64,000 nt of DNA from Streptomyces cyaneochromogenes (lineage in GTDB: Bacteria; Actinomycetota; Actinomycetes; Streptomycetales; Streptomycetaceae), in contig NZ_CP034539.1 of assembly GCF_003963535.1 (NCBI RefSeq), positions 2,914,001-2,978,000 of the forward strand, written 5' to 3'. Positions 39,799 to 48,325 of this stretch are shown one piece after another. Both the position numbers and the translations under genes were made by a program. How positions within the stretch are numbered: position 1 is the stretch's first letter; each line of letters starts with the position of its first letter. The notes under the pieces are model-generated. The model ran no database searches and was not told the DNA's origin. It saw only the letters and a list, made by a program, of their open reading frames with translations.

Positions 39799-39923
39799 CC
39801 GTCCGGCCGCGCCCGCAGGGCCTGCCGGCCCTGCCGGTCCTTCGGTCCTGTCGGGCCGTCGAAATGGCCTTGTCATCAGGTTGGTTGGGACCTTCTTGGG
39901 CCTGGCATTCCCCCCCCGCGTGA

Positions 39924-40165
39924 ACGGTTCGTCGCGAGAGTGGCCACCGGCCCGCGTACGCCGCGGGCAACCCTGGCTGGGACACGCTCGTCGGCACTAG
40001 GCCCGCGTGGGCCACGGCCAGGGCGGACCGCGGCGCTGCCTCGGACGGCGCCCAGGTCGCCGTACGCGTCTACCTCGCGGGCCGGGACGCGCCGGCCTCG
40101 CCGCCCTACGCGGAGGCCGTGTCCGACCGGGCTCGGGCGGTTACGTGGAGTCGTACCGCCGCTGA
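39924..40165 (+). pseudogene. Remnant of an S53 (sedolisin/kumamolisin) peptidase prodomain
   Basis: One frame reads TLVGTRPAWATARADRG and DGAQVAVRVYLAGRD, and then PYAEAVSD. This is the typical start of a secreted Streptomyces S53 protease prodomain. The following bases continue in another frame (GSGGYVESYRR then TGA at about 40163), so at least one frameshift has occurred. There is no usable start codon or signal peptide and no catalytic domain. I read it as a decayed fragment in the 465-bp gap before panB. The match is by eye. Confidence 0.5.
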
Positions 40166-40186
40166 CCGGCACCTTAGGGAAACGGG

Positions 40187-40220
40187 GCGCCCCGCCGACG
40201 GGGGAAGATCGGCGGGGCGC
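40187..40220. terminator. Terminator 3' of panB
   Basis: A perfect 12-bp stem (GCGCCCCGCCGA at 40187-40198 with TCGGCGGGGCGC at 40209-40220) is followed by TTT on the plus strand and T-rich sequence on the minus strand. It lies 44 bp past the panB stop. Confidence 0.85.
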
Positions 40221-40263
40221 TTTGGTGCCGCAGTGGTTCAGGGGGGGCGGATCCCCACCGGGA

Positions 40264-41139
40264 TCAGTGGACGGAGTGCTCCTCCAGCGGGAACGTTCCG
40301 CCGACGACGTCCTCCGCGAACGCCTTCGCCGCGTTGCCCATGACCTCGCGGAGGTTGGCGTACTGCTTGACGAACTTGGGGACGCGGCCGCCGGTCAGGC
40401 CCAGCATGTCCGTCCAGACCAGCACCTGCGCGTCGGTCTGGGAACCGGCGCCGATACCGACCGTCGGGATGTGCAGCGTGCGCGTCACCTCGGCCGCCAG
40501 CTCCGCCGGCACCAGCTCCAGGACGACCGCGAACGCGCCCGCGTCCTGGACCGCCTTCGCGTCCCGCAGCAGCTGCGCGGCCGCCTCCTCGCCGCGGCCC
40601 TGGACGCGGTAGCCCATGGCGTTGACGGACTGCGGGGTCAGGCCGATGTGGGCCATCACCGGGATGCCGGACTCGACCAGCAGCCGGATCTGGTCGTACG
40701 ACCGCTCCCCGCCCTCCAGCTTGACCGCGCCGACCCCGGCCTCCTTGACCATCCGGGTCGCCGAGCGCAGCGCCTGCACCGGGCCCTCCTGGTAGGAGCC
40801 GAAGGGCAGGTCGCCGACGATCAGGGCGCGTGACGTGCCGCGTACGACGGCCGCCGACAGCATGGTCATCTCGTCGAGGGTGACGGGCACGGTGGTGTCG
40901 TACCCGAGGTGACAGTTGCCCGCGGAGTCGCCGACGAGCATGACCGGGATACCGGCCTCGTCGAACACGGACGCGGTCATCGCGTCGTACGCGGTGAGCA
41001 TGGGCCACTTCTCGCCCCGCTCCTTGGCGAGCGCGATGTCGCGGACGGTGATACGGCGTGTGCCCTTCCCCCCGTACAGCGCCTTGCTGCCGTCGGAGGG
41101 CTTCGCCTGAGGCGTCTGGGCAGCCGAAAGCTGCGTCAT
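40264..41139 (-). CDS. panB: 3-methyl-2-oxobutanoate hydroxymethyltransferase
   Basis: The 291-residue enzyme makes ketopantoate from 2-oxoisovalerate with methylene-THF, the first step of pantothenate synthesis. It carries the family sequence: MLTAYDAMTASVFDEAGIPVMLVGDSAGNCHLGY, metal-binding VGDLPFGSY, VKLEGG, and VMAHIGLTPQSVNAMGY. It starts at ATG 41139 with a strong AAGGAG. panC and panD are not adjacent, so it is transcribed alone. An N-terminal 28-residue extension (TQLSAAQTPQAK) is longer than in E. coli. Confidence 0.97.
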   Translation of the reverse strand: MTQLSAAQTPQAKPSDGSKALYGGKGTRRITVRDIALAKERGEKWPMLTAYDAMTASVFDEAGIPVMLVGDSAGNCHLGYDTTVPVTLDEMTMLSAAVVRGTSRALIVGDLPFGSYQEGPVQALRSATRMVKEAGVGAVKLEGGERSYDQIRLLVESGIPVMAHIGLTPQSVNAMGYRVQGRGEEAAAQLLRDAKAVQDAGAFAVVLELVPAELAAEVTRTLHIPTVGIGAGSQTDAQVLVWTDMLGLTGGRVPKFVKQYANLREVMGNAAKAFAEDVVGGTFPLEEHSVH

Positions 41140-41298
41140 TGCAACGGCTCCTTCATGTCATCTCGAGGCGCCCTGACGGCGTCCCCGGATCCCCTCCATG
41201 GTGGCACTTCGTGCCGAGCAGAACCAGGCCCCCCTGTGTGAGTTCCGCCCCCGGCTCCGCCGCGCCCCGGATCCGCGTAAGGTCTCGGCAAAAATTTA

Positions 41299-41321
41299 CG
41301 ATACGAGACGGTGCCGTATCG
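41299..41321. promoter_or_regulatory. Inverted repeat before the EmrB-type exporter (TetR-type operator)
   Basis: CGATACG (41299-41305) and CGTATCG (41315-41321) are perfect inverted copies. They lie 23 bp before the exporter ATG, overlapping any promoter, and TACGCT (41331-41336) could be a -10. The downstream TetR gene is the likely ligand. Confidence 0.6.
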
Positions 41322-41343
41322 AAAATCTCCTACGCTCGACGCC

Positions 41344-42933
41344 ATGACTTCTCCCGCCTCTGACACCGGCCCCCGGATACCGGAGGCCGTGCACCGGCGC
41401 CGCTGGGCCATCCTCGGCGTGCTGATGCTCAGCCTGCTGATCGTCGTCCTCGACAACTCGATCCTGAACGTCGCCATCAAGACCATCTCGACTCCGGCGC
41501 CGACGGGCCTGGGCGCCACCCAGAGCGAGCTGGAGTGGGCGATCAACTCCTACACGCTCGTCTTCGCGGGCCTGCTGTTCAGCGCCGGTCTCCTCGGTGA
41601 CCGGCTGGGCCGCAAGAAGGTGCTGCTCGGCGGGCTGGCCGTGTTCGGCATCGGTTCCGCCCTCGCCGCGTTCTCCGGCTCGCCCGGCGAGCTCATCGCC
41701 TTCCGCGCGGTGATGGGCCTCGGCGCCGCCTTCGTCATGCCGGCCACGCTCGCCGTCCTGATGAACGTCTTCGAGCGCGACGAGCAGCCCAAGGCCATCG
41801 GCATCTGGGCGGGCGGCGTCGGGCTCGCCATCGCGATCGGGCCGATCACCGGCGGCCTGCTCCTCGACCACTTCTGGTGGGGCTCGGTCTTCCTCATCAA
41901 CGTGCCGATCGTGCTGATCGCGGTCGCGCTGATGGTGTGGCTGGTCCCGGACTCGCGGGATCCGAACCCCGGCCGCATCGACCCCGTCGGCGTCGTGCTG
42001 TCCGTGGTCGGCCTGGTCCTGCTGGTCTACGGCATCATCAAGGGCGGCCAGCTCGCCGACTTCACGGACGTGACGGTCCTCGCGACGATCGCCGCCGGTC
42101 TCGCCGTCCTCGTCGGCTTCGTCGTGTTCGAGAAGCGCAGCGACCATCCGTCCATCGACGTCACGTACTTCAGGAACAAGGTCTTCTCGGCCGCGATCGG
42201 CGTCATCGCGCTGGTCTTCTTCGCCCTCATGGGCGTGACCTTCTTCTCGGTCTTCTACACCCAGAGCGTGCGCGGCTACTCGCCGTTGGAGACCGGCCTG
42301 CTGATGCTGCCGCTCGCCGCCGCCCAGATGCTCTTCGCGCCGCGCGCCCGGCTCGTCGTCGACCGGTTCGGCAACCGGGCCACCACCACCGGCGCCATGC
42401 TGCTCATCGCGGCCACCCTGACCGCCTTCGCCACGTTCGAGGCGGACACGCCGATCTGGATCCTGGAGGTGGTGTTCTTCCTCATGGGCGCCGCGATGGC
42501 GCACATCATGACACCGCTCAGCGTCGTCATCATGCAGGCCCTGCCCCGCGAGAAGGCCGGCTCCGCCTCCGCGCTCAGCAACACCTTCCGGCAGGTCGGC
42601 GGCGCCCTCGGCATCGCCGTCCTGGGCTCGGTCATGTCGGCCACCTACCGGGGCGGCATCGAGGACCGGCTCACGGTGCTGCCGGAGGGCGTGCGGCACA
42701 CGGCGGGCGAGTCCATCGAAGCCACGCTGGGCGTCGCGGACCGGCTCGGGCAGCGGGGCGAGGCCCTCGTCGGCCCGGCCCACGACGCCTTCCTGCACTC
42801 CATGCACGTCACGGCGCTGTGGGGAGCGGGCGTCGCGGTGCTCGGCGCGGTGGTCGTGGCGCTGTTCCTGCCGGGGCGGCCGACGGCGCCTCAGGAGGGG
42901 GGGGCGCCACGGGAGTTGGCCGCCGCGGAGTAG
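41344..42933 (+). CDS. EmrB/QacA-type (14-helix) MFS drug exporter
   Basis: The 529-residue membrane protein has about 14 transmembrane helices and DHA2 motifs: [15 protein letters not shown] (motif D), GRKKVLLGG (motif A), and the [11 protein letters not shown] helix. It should export a toxic or lipophilic compound by proton antiport. The ATG has no clear Shine-Dalgarno but a TetR-type operator lies just upstream. A TetR regulator follows 124 bp later, the usual arrangement for an efflux pump and its repressor. The substrate is unknown. Confidence 0.93.
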   Translation: MTSPASDTGPRIPEAVHRRRWAILGVLMLSLLIVVLDNSILNVAIKTISTPAPTGLGATQSELEWAINSYTLVFAGLLFSAGLLGDRLGRKKVLLGGLAVFGIGSALAAFSGSPGELIAFRAVMGLGAAFVMPATLAVLMNVFERDEQPKAIGIWAGGVGLAIAIGPITGGLLLDHFWWGSVFLINVPIVLIAVALMVWLVPDSRDPNPGRIDPVGVVLSVVGLVLLVYGIIKGGQLADFTDVTVLATIAAGLAVLVGFVVFEKRSDHPSIDVTYFRNKVFSAAIGVIALVFFALMGVTFFSVFYTQSVRGYSPLETGLLMLPLAAAQMLFAPRARLVVDRFGNRATTTGAMLLIAATLTAFATFEADTPIWILEVVFFLMGAAMAHIMTPLSVVIMQALPREKAGSASALSNTFRQVGGALGIAVLGSVMSATYRGGIEDRLTVLPEGVRHTAGESIEATLGVADRLGQRGEALVGPAHDAFLHSMHVTALWGAGVAVLGAVVVALFLPGRPTAPQEGGAPRELAAAE

Positions 42934-43057
42934 GACACGCACCGGGCCGGCCGGACACCCGCCGGGCCGAAAGGACACGCTCCGGACCGCGCCTCGTACC
43001 CGCAGCCGTCGTACACCAGGGAGAATCAGCACAGCCCACGGAAAGGACCGAGTTCGA

Positions 43058-43687
43058 GTGAGCCTCGCCGACAGCCACCCCCGGCAGGACGGCCCCGGCA
43101 GGGGCCGCCCCCGCAGCGAGGCCGTGGAGCGGTCCATCATGGAGGGCGTTCTGAAGCTGCTGGAGGAGGGCGTGCCGCTCGCGGAGCTGTCCATCGAGCG
43201 CATCGCCCGTACCGCCGGCGTCGGCAAGGCCACCATCTACCGCCGCTGGAGCGGCAAGGAGGCGCTCTTCGTCGACGTCGTGCGGGCCGCCGAACCCCCG
43301 GACCCCGAACTGCCCGGCACCTCGGTGCGCGACGATCTCGTGGCGCTCATGGAGCAGTTGCGCCGGCGCGGCCTGATGACCCGCTCGCCGGTGCTCCTGC
43401 ACAACGTCATCGCCCAGATGAAGAGCAGCCCGAAGATCTGGGACGCCTATCACGCGAACGTCGTCGAGCCGCGGCGCAGGAAGCAGCACGCGATCCTGCG
43501 CCGCGCCCAGGAGAACGGCGAACTGCGCACGGACATCGACGTCGACGTGATGAACGACATGATCTTCGGCCCGATGCTGGTGCGTGCCGTCATGCGCCCG
43601 GACGCCGACCTTCCGGAAGGGCTGGCGGAGCAGATGGTCGACGCCGTGCTCGAAGGTCTACGGCCCGTCAGTTCACGCACCCCGTAG
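43058..43687 (+). CDS. TetR-family regulator, probable repressor of the upstream exporter
   Basis: The 209-residue protein starts at GTG 43058 and has the TetR DNA-binding domain: IERIARTAGVGKATIYRRWSGKEALFV. The C-terminal domain (DVDVMNDMIFGPMLVRAVM) resembles the TetR_C type seen in efflux-linked regulators. It follows the MFS exporter gene and probably binds the CGATACG inverted repeat before it. Confidence 0.9.
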   Translation: MSLADSHPRQDGPGRGRPRSEAVERSIMEGVLKLLEEGVPLAELSIERIARTAGVGKATIYRRWSGKEALFVDVVRAAEPPDPELPGTSVRDDLVALMEQLRRRGLMTRSPVLLHNVIAQMKSSPKIWDAYHANVVEPRRRKQHAILRRAQENGELRTDIDVDVMNDMIFGPMLVRAVMRPDADLPEGLAEQMVDAVLEGLRPVSSRTP

Positions 43688-43875
43688 ATCGCATGTGCGC
43701 GTTTCGTCACAGAGCGCGCTTTCCCCCGCCGCGACCGGAACTCGCGAAGGGGACTTGTACGTCCTCGCCCCCGTACGGCCGTCATGAGAACGGCAGGAAC
43801 GGAGCCGATCATCCCCTAGGGTTTCTTTGGGCGCGGGGGGACGACGGTGTGCACGGCAGGTAGTGAGGCGACGGT

Positions 43876-44943
43876 ATGGCGCAGCAGGCGTACGTGACGG
43901 ATACGGACAGCGGCGGCTCGGGGCCCGAGCGCCGGGAATCCGGGCCCCGACGCCTGATGAACCGCCTGCGCAAGAGCCGTCTCGGCGCCGGCCTGCTGAG
44001 CGGCGACCGGGGCGTCTGGCGGCGCGGCATCGTGCTGGCCGCCCTCGCGGTGATCCTCGCCCTGGTGATGCTGCTGCACGCGCAGATCCCGAACACGATC
44101 GGCAACCTCGGCAGCCTGACCGAGACGTTCCTGCCCTGGCTGGGCCTGTTCGTCCCGGTGCTGCTCCTGCTGGCCCTGGTCCGCAGGTCCGCGACCGCGC
44201 TGATCACCGTGCTGATCCCGGCGCTGGTGTGGCTGAACCTCTTCGGCGGCCAGCTCACCGACAAGACCGGCACCGGCGGCGACCTGACGGTGGCCACGCA
44301 CAACGTCAACGCCGACAACACCGACCCGTCCGGCACCGCCCGGGACGTGGCATCGTCCGGCGCGGACGTGGTCGCCCTGGAGGAGCTGACGGCCACGGCG
44401 GTCCCGACGTACGAGAACGCGCTGGCGTCGACGTACAAGTACCACTCGGTGCAGGGCACGGTCGGGCTGTGGAGCAAGTACCCGCTGAGCGGCGTCAAGC
44501 CCGTCGACATCAAGCTGGGCTGGATCCGTGCGATGCGGGCCACGGTGACCACGCCGTCCGGGCAGGTCGCGGTGTACGTCGCCCACCTGCCGTCGGTGCG
44601 GGTCAAGGTGGAGGCCGGGTTCACCGCCCGGCAGCGTGACAAGAGCGCCGACGCGCTGGGCGAGGCCATCGCCGACGAGCCGCTCGAGCGGGTCGTCCTG
44701 CTCGGCGACCTGAACGGCACGATGAACGACCGCGCGCTCAACGCCGTGACCGCGCAGATGCGCTCCACCCAGGGCGCCTCGGGCAGCGGGATGGGGTTCA
44801 GCTGGCCGGCGTCGTTCCCGATGGCGCGGATCGACCAGATCATGGTGCGGGGCGTCGAGCCGGAGAGCTCGTGGACGCTGCCGGAGACGGGGAGCGACCA
44901 CCTTCCGGTGGCTGCTCGTGTGAAGGTCGACACGTCCTCGTAA
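43876..44943 (+). CDS. Membrane-anchored endonuclease/exonuclease/phosphatase-family protein
   Basis: The 355-residue product has three transmembrane helices (about residues 50-125) and then an EEP domain outside: VATHNVNADN, VVALEELT (metal Glu), LLGDLNGT and SDHLPVAA. This topology places the phosphodiesterase/phosphatase site on the extracytoplasmic side. Substrate may be nucleic acid or a phospholipid. It stands alone; ATG 43876 has a GTGAGG Shine-Dalgarno. Confidence 0.88.
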   Translation: MAQQAYVTDTDSGGSGPERRESGPRRLMNRLRKSRLGAGLLSGDRGVWRRGIVLAALAVILALVMLLHAQIPNTIGNLGSLTETFLPWLGLFVPVLLLLALVRRSATALITVLIPALVWLNLFGGQLTDKTGTGGDLTVATHNVNADNTDPSGTARDVASSGADVVALEELTATAVPTYENALASTYKYHSVQGTVGLWSKYPLSGVKPVDIKLGWIRAMRATVTTPSGQVAVYVAHLPSVRVKVEAGFTARQRDKSADALGEAIADEPLERVVLLGDLNGTMNDRALNAVTAQMRSTQGASGSGMGFSWPASFPMARIDQIMVRGVEPESSWTLPETGSDHLPVAARVKVDTSS

Positions 44944-45040
44944 CCGGACGGAATACCGGGCCTGAGAGCCTTTGTTCCGAAGCTGAACATAAACTTCGTA
45001 CGGAACTCCGCTCTCTCCCCGGAAAGGCACGGCTGCTTTC

Positions 45041-46267
45041 ATGCCCCTGGCCCTGCTCGCCCTCGCCGTCGGCGCCTTCGGCATCGGCACCACCGAGTTC
45101 GTGATGATGGGCCTGCTGCCCGAAGTCGCCGACGACCTGCACATATCCATCCCCGCCGCCGGACACCTGGTGTCGGCCTACGCGCTCGGCGTCGTGATCG
45201 GCGCCCCGCTGCTGGCGGCCGTCACAGCGCGGATGCCCCGCCGTACGGTCCTGATCGGGCTGATGGCGCTGTTCGTGGCGGGCAACGCGGCGTCCGCCCT
45301 CGCGCCGGACAACTCCTGGCTGCTCGTGGCCCGCTTCGTGAGCGGCCTGCCGCACGGTGCCTTCTTCGGCGTCGGCGCGGTGGTCGCGACGAGCATGGTC
45401 GCGCCGGAGCGCAAGGCCCGGTCGGTGTCCCTGATGTTCCTCGGCCTGACCGTCGCCAACATCGCGGGCGTGCCGGTCGCCACCCTCATGGGGCAGCACC
45501 TGGGATGGCGGGCGACCTTCCTGGGCGTCAGCGCGATCGGCCTGGCCGCGATCGCCTCGCTCGTGCTGCTGATCCCGCACGACCGGGTGCCGGCGCCGTC
45601 CGCCGGGCTGCGCGGTGAGCTGGCCGCGCTGAAGTCCCTGCCGGTGTGGCTGGCCCTCGGTACGACGGTCGCGGGCTTCGGCGCGCTCTTCGCCGCGTAC
45701 AGCTACATCACGCCGATGCTGACCGACTCCGCCGGATACGCCGACGCCAGCGTGACGCTGCTGCTCGCGCTGTTCGGCGTGGGCGCGACCATCGGCAACC
45801 TGCTGGGCGGGCGGCTGGCGGACCACGCGATGCGCAGGACGCTGTTCGGCGGCCTGTTCTCCCTGGCCGCGGTCCTGGCGCTGTTCCCGCTCCTGATGTC
45901 CACGGCGTGGAGCGCGGCCCTCGCGGTCGCCCTGCTCGGCATGGCGGCGTTCGTGACCGGCACCCCGCTGAACCTGATGGTGATGGAGAAGGCCTCCTCG
46001 GCCCCGTCCCTGGCCTCCTCGGCCAACCAGGCCGCCTTCAACCTCGCCAACGCGGGCGGCGCCTGGATCGGCGGCCTCGCCCTCGCCGCCGGCTTCGGCG
46101 CGACGTCTCCGGCGCTCGCCGGGGCGGCGCTGGCCGTGCTCGGGCTGGCGGTCGCGGGTGCCGCGTACGCGGTGGACCGGCGCCGGGCTGCCGCCGCTCC
46201 GCGGGCCGGGCGCGAGCGGGTGGTCGCCGGGCATGTCCCGCAGCAGGTGGAGACGGTTGGGCACTGA
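45041..46267 (+). CDS. DHA1-family MFS transporter
   Basis: The 408-residue protein has about 12 helices. It begins LALLALAVGAFGIGTTEFVMMGLLPEVA, the signature of the AraJ/Bcr-like branch, with ARMPRRTVL as motif A. Substrates in this group are sugars or drugs such as chloramphenicol, so the cargo is not assigned. It stands alone with GGAAAGG before the ATG. Confidence 0.92.
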   Translation: MPLALLALAVGAFGIGTTEFVMMGLLPEVADDLHISIPAAGHLVSAYALGVVIGAPLLAAVTARMPRRTVLIGLMALFVAGNAASALAPDNSWLLVARFVSGLPHGAFFGVGAVVATSMVAPERKARSVSLMFLGLTVANIAGVPVATLMGQHLGWRATFLGVSAIGLAAIASLVLLIPHDRVPAPSAGLRGELAALKSLPVWLALGTTVAGFGALFAAYSYITPMLTDSAGYADASVTLLLALFGVGATIGNLLGGRLADHAMRRTLFGGLFSLAAVLALFPLLMSTAWSAALAVALLGMAAFVTGTPLNLMVMEKASSAPSLASSANQAAFNLANAGGAWIGGLALAAGFGATSPALAGAALAVLGLAVAGAAYAVDRRRAAAAPRAGRERVVAGHVPQQVETVGH

Positions 46268-46360
46268 GTTCCACGAGCCCTACGACTGCCGAGGGGGCGT
46301 CCGGTGATCACCGGGCGCCCCCTCGGCGTACGCCGCGCCACCGTCGCGCCGCTGACGCGC

Positions 46361-46408
46361 TGTCGGTGGCCTGTCGGCGCTGTCGGTGATCTGTCGGTCG
46401 TTTGTCGG
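46361..46408 (+). promoter_or_regulatory. Five TGTCGG repeats on one DNA face before the DrrA-like gene
   Basis: TGTCGG occurs at 46361, 46372, 46381, 46392 and 46403, a mean period of 10.5 bp, all in the same direction. The last copy is 23 bp before the ATG. Same-face arrays are typical of cooperative activator sites, such as SARP boxes. The regulator is unknown, but a SARP gene lies downstream. Confidence 0.6.
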
Positions 46409-46431
46409 TGGCCGCTGACACCGTCGTGCAC

Positions 46432-47457
46432 ATGACGCGAATCGACAAGAACCCCGACGGCGTGAGCAGCGCCGTGACCGTGCGGGGGTTGGTCAAGCAC
46501 TACGGCGAGACCAAGGCTCTGGACGGTGTCGACCTCACGGTGCGCGAGGGCACCGTCATGGGTGTGCTCGGGCCGAACGGTGCCGGGAAGACCACCCTGG
46601 TGCGGATCCTGTCCACGCTCCTGGCACCGGACGCCGGGCAGGCCACCGTCGCCGGGTACGACGTCCTCAGGCAGCCTCGGCAACTGCGCCGGGTGATCGG
46701 GCTGACCGGGCAGTACGCCTCCGTCGACGAGAAGCTCCCCGGCTGGGAGAACCTGTATCTCATCGGGCGGCTGCTCGACCTGCCCCGCAAGGAGGCACGC
46801 ACGCGTGCCGACGAGCTGCTGGAGCGCTTCTCGCTGACCGAGGCGGCCAAGCGCCCGGCCGGCACGTACTCCGGCGGTATGCGGCGGCGGCTCGACCTCG
46901 CCGCCTCCATGATCGGGCGGCCCGAGGTGCTGTTCCTCGACGAGCCGACCACGGGACTCGACCCGCGGACCCGCAACGAGGTGTGGGCCGAGGTCAAGGC
47001 CATGGTCGGGGACGGGGTGACCGTGCTGCTGACCACCCAGTACATGGAGGAGGCCGAGCAGCTCGCCTCCGAGCTGACGGTCGTCGACCGGGGCAAGGTC
47101 ATCGCGGGCGGCGGCATCGAGGAGCTCAAGGCCAAGGTCGGCGGGCGGACCCTGCGGGTGCGGCCGACCGATGCCCTGCAGTTGCGCCCGCTCGCCGGGT
47201 ACCTGGACGAGCTCGGCATCACCGGCCTCGCCACCACCACCGTGGACACCGAGACCGGCACCCTGCTCGTCCCGATCCTCAGCGACGAGCAGCTCACCGC
47301 CATCATCGGCGCCATCACCGCGCGCGGCGTCACGCTCGCCTCCATCACCACCGAACTGCCCAGCCTGGACGAGGTGTTCCTGTCCCTCACCGGCCACCGC
47401 GCCAGTGCCCCGCAGGACGCCGTGCCCGCCGACGACCGCGAGGAGGTCGCCGTATGA
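46432..47457 (+). CDS. DrrA-type ABC exporter ATP-binding protein
   Basis: The 341-residue ATPase has Walker A GPNGAGKTT, the signature YSGGMRRRLDLA, Walker B LFLDEPTTGLD and a C-terminal 80-residue tail (VGGRTLRVRPTDALQL) typical of the daunorubicin-resistance DrrA branch. It energises the partner permease, which it overlaps by four bases (ATGA). Substrate is likely an antibiotic or lipid. ATG 46432 is preferred over the in-frame TTG 46402, which lies inside the repeat array. Confidence 0.94.
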   Translation: MTRIDKNPDGVSSAVTVRGLVKHYGETKALDGVDLTVREGTVMGVLGPNGAGKTTLVRILSTLLAPDAGQATVAGYDVLRQPRQLRRVIGLTGQYASVDEKLPGWENLYLIGRLLDLPRKEARTRADELLERFSLTEAAKRPAGTYSGGMRRRLDLAASMIGRPEVLFLDEPTTGLDPRTRNEVWAEVKAMVGDGVTVLLTTQYMEEAEQLASELTVVDRGKVIAGGGIEELKAKVGGRTLRVRPTDALQLRPLAGYLDELGITGLATTTVDTETGTLLVPILSDEQLTAIIGAITARGVTLASITTELPSLDEVFLSLTGHRASAPQDAVPADDREEVAV

Positions 47458-48278
47458 GCGCCACCACCACCGCCACGCCCACCACCGGCGACGTCCGCAT
47501 ACCGCTGCGGGCACATCTGCGGCACACCGGTGCGCTCGTGCGCCGCAACCTCCTGTGGATCCGGCAGGACCCGGAGTCGATGTTCGACGCCATCCTGATG
47601 CCGATCGTCTTCACGCTGCTGTTCGTGTACGTCTTCGGCGGCTCCATCGGGCAGGCGCTCGGCGGCGACCAGCACGCCTACGTGCAGTACGTGGTGCCCG
47701 GCATGATGGCCATGATGGGCATGAGCATGGCCATGTCGGTCGGGACCGGGTTCAACCAGGACTTCAACACCGGCGTCATGGACCGCTTCCGGTCGCTGCC
47801 GATCGGGCGGGGCTCGGTGCTCTTCGCCAAGATCGCGGTGGAACTGCTGCGGATGATGATCGCGACCACGATCATGCTGATCGTCGGTGTCCTGGTCGGC
47901 TTCGACATCACCGACTGGGGCGGGCTGCTGGCCGCCGTGGCGCTGGCCGCGCTGTTCGGCTCGGCGCTGATGTGGGTGTTCCTCACCCTCGGCGTGGTGC
48001 TGAAGAACGCGCAGTCCGTGCAGGGGCTGGGCTTCCTGGTGCTGATGCCGCTCCAGTTCGGCTCGTCGATCTTCGCGCCGACCGACTCGATGCCGGGCTG
48101 GCTGCAGTCCTTCACCGACGTCAACCCGCTGTCCTCGCTCGCGGACGCCGCGCGCGGGCTGATGGTGGGCGGCAACGGCCCGATCGCGCACGACGTGTGG
48201 GTGACGGTCGGCTGGTCGGTGGGGCTCACGGCGGTGATGGCGCCGATCGCAATCCACAAGTTCCGCACCAAGAGCTGA
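47454..48278 (+). CDS. DrrB-type ABC exporter permease
   Basis: The 274-residue membrane protein has six transmembrane helices and an ABC-2 fold: IRQDPESMFDAILMPIVFTLLFVYVFGG, the middle GMSMAMSVGTGF, and DRFRSLPIGRGSVLFAKI, which is a typical DrrB segment. It pairs with the ATPase that overlaps its start. It is convergent with the SARP gene, separated by a hairpin (48280-48306). Confidence 0.94.
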   Translation: MSATTTATPTTGDVRIPLRAHLRHTGALVRRNLLWIRQDPESMFDAILMPIVFTLLFVYVFGGSIGQALGGDQHAYVQYVVPGMMAMMGMSMAMSVGTGFNQDFNTGVMDRFRSLPIGRGSVLFAKIAVELLRMMIATTIMLIVGVLVGFDITDWGGLLAAVALAALFGSALMWVFLTLGVVLKNAQSVQGLGFLVLMPLQFGSSIFAPTDSMPGWLQSFTDVNPLSSLADAARGLMVGGNGPIAHDVWVTVGWSVGLTAVMAPIAIHKFRTKS

Positions 48279-48279
48279 C

Positions 48280-48306
48280 TCCCCGGTGCCTTGAAGGCCT
48301 CGGGGA
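48280..48306. terminator. Hairpin between the DrrB-like and SARP genes
   Basis: TCCCCG (48280-48285) pairs with CGGGGA (48301-48306), and CCTT/AAGG closes an inner stem. It lies just 2 bp past the DrrB stop and 20 bp from the SARP stop. Confidence 0.6.
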
Positions 48307-48325
48307 CCCCAGCCGTCGGCGCCGG

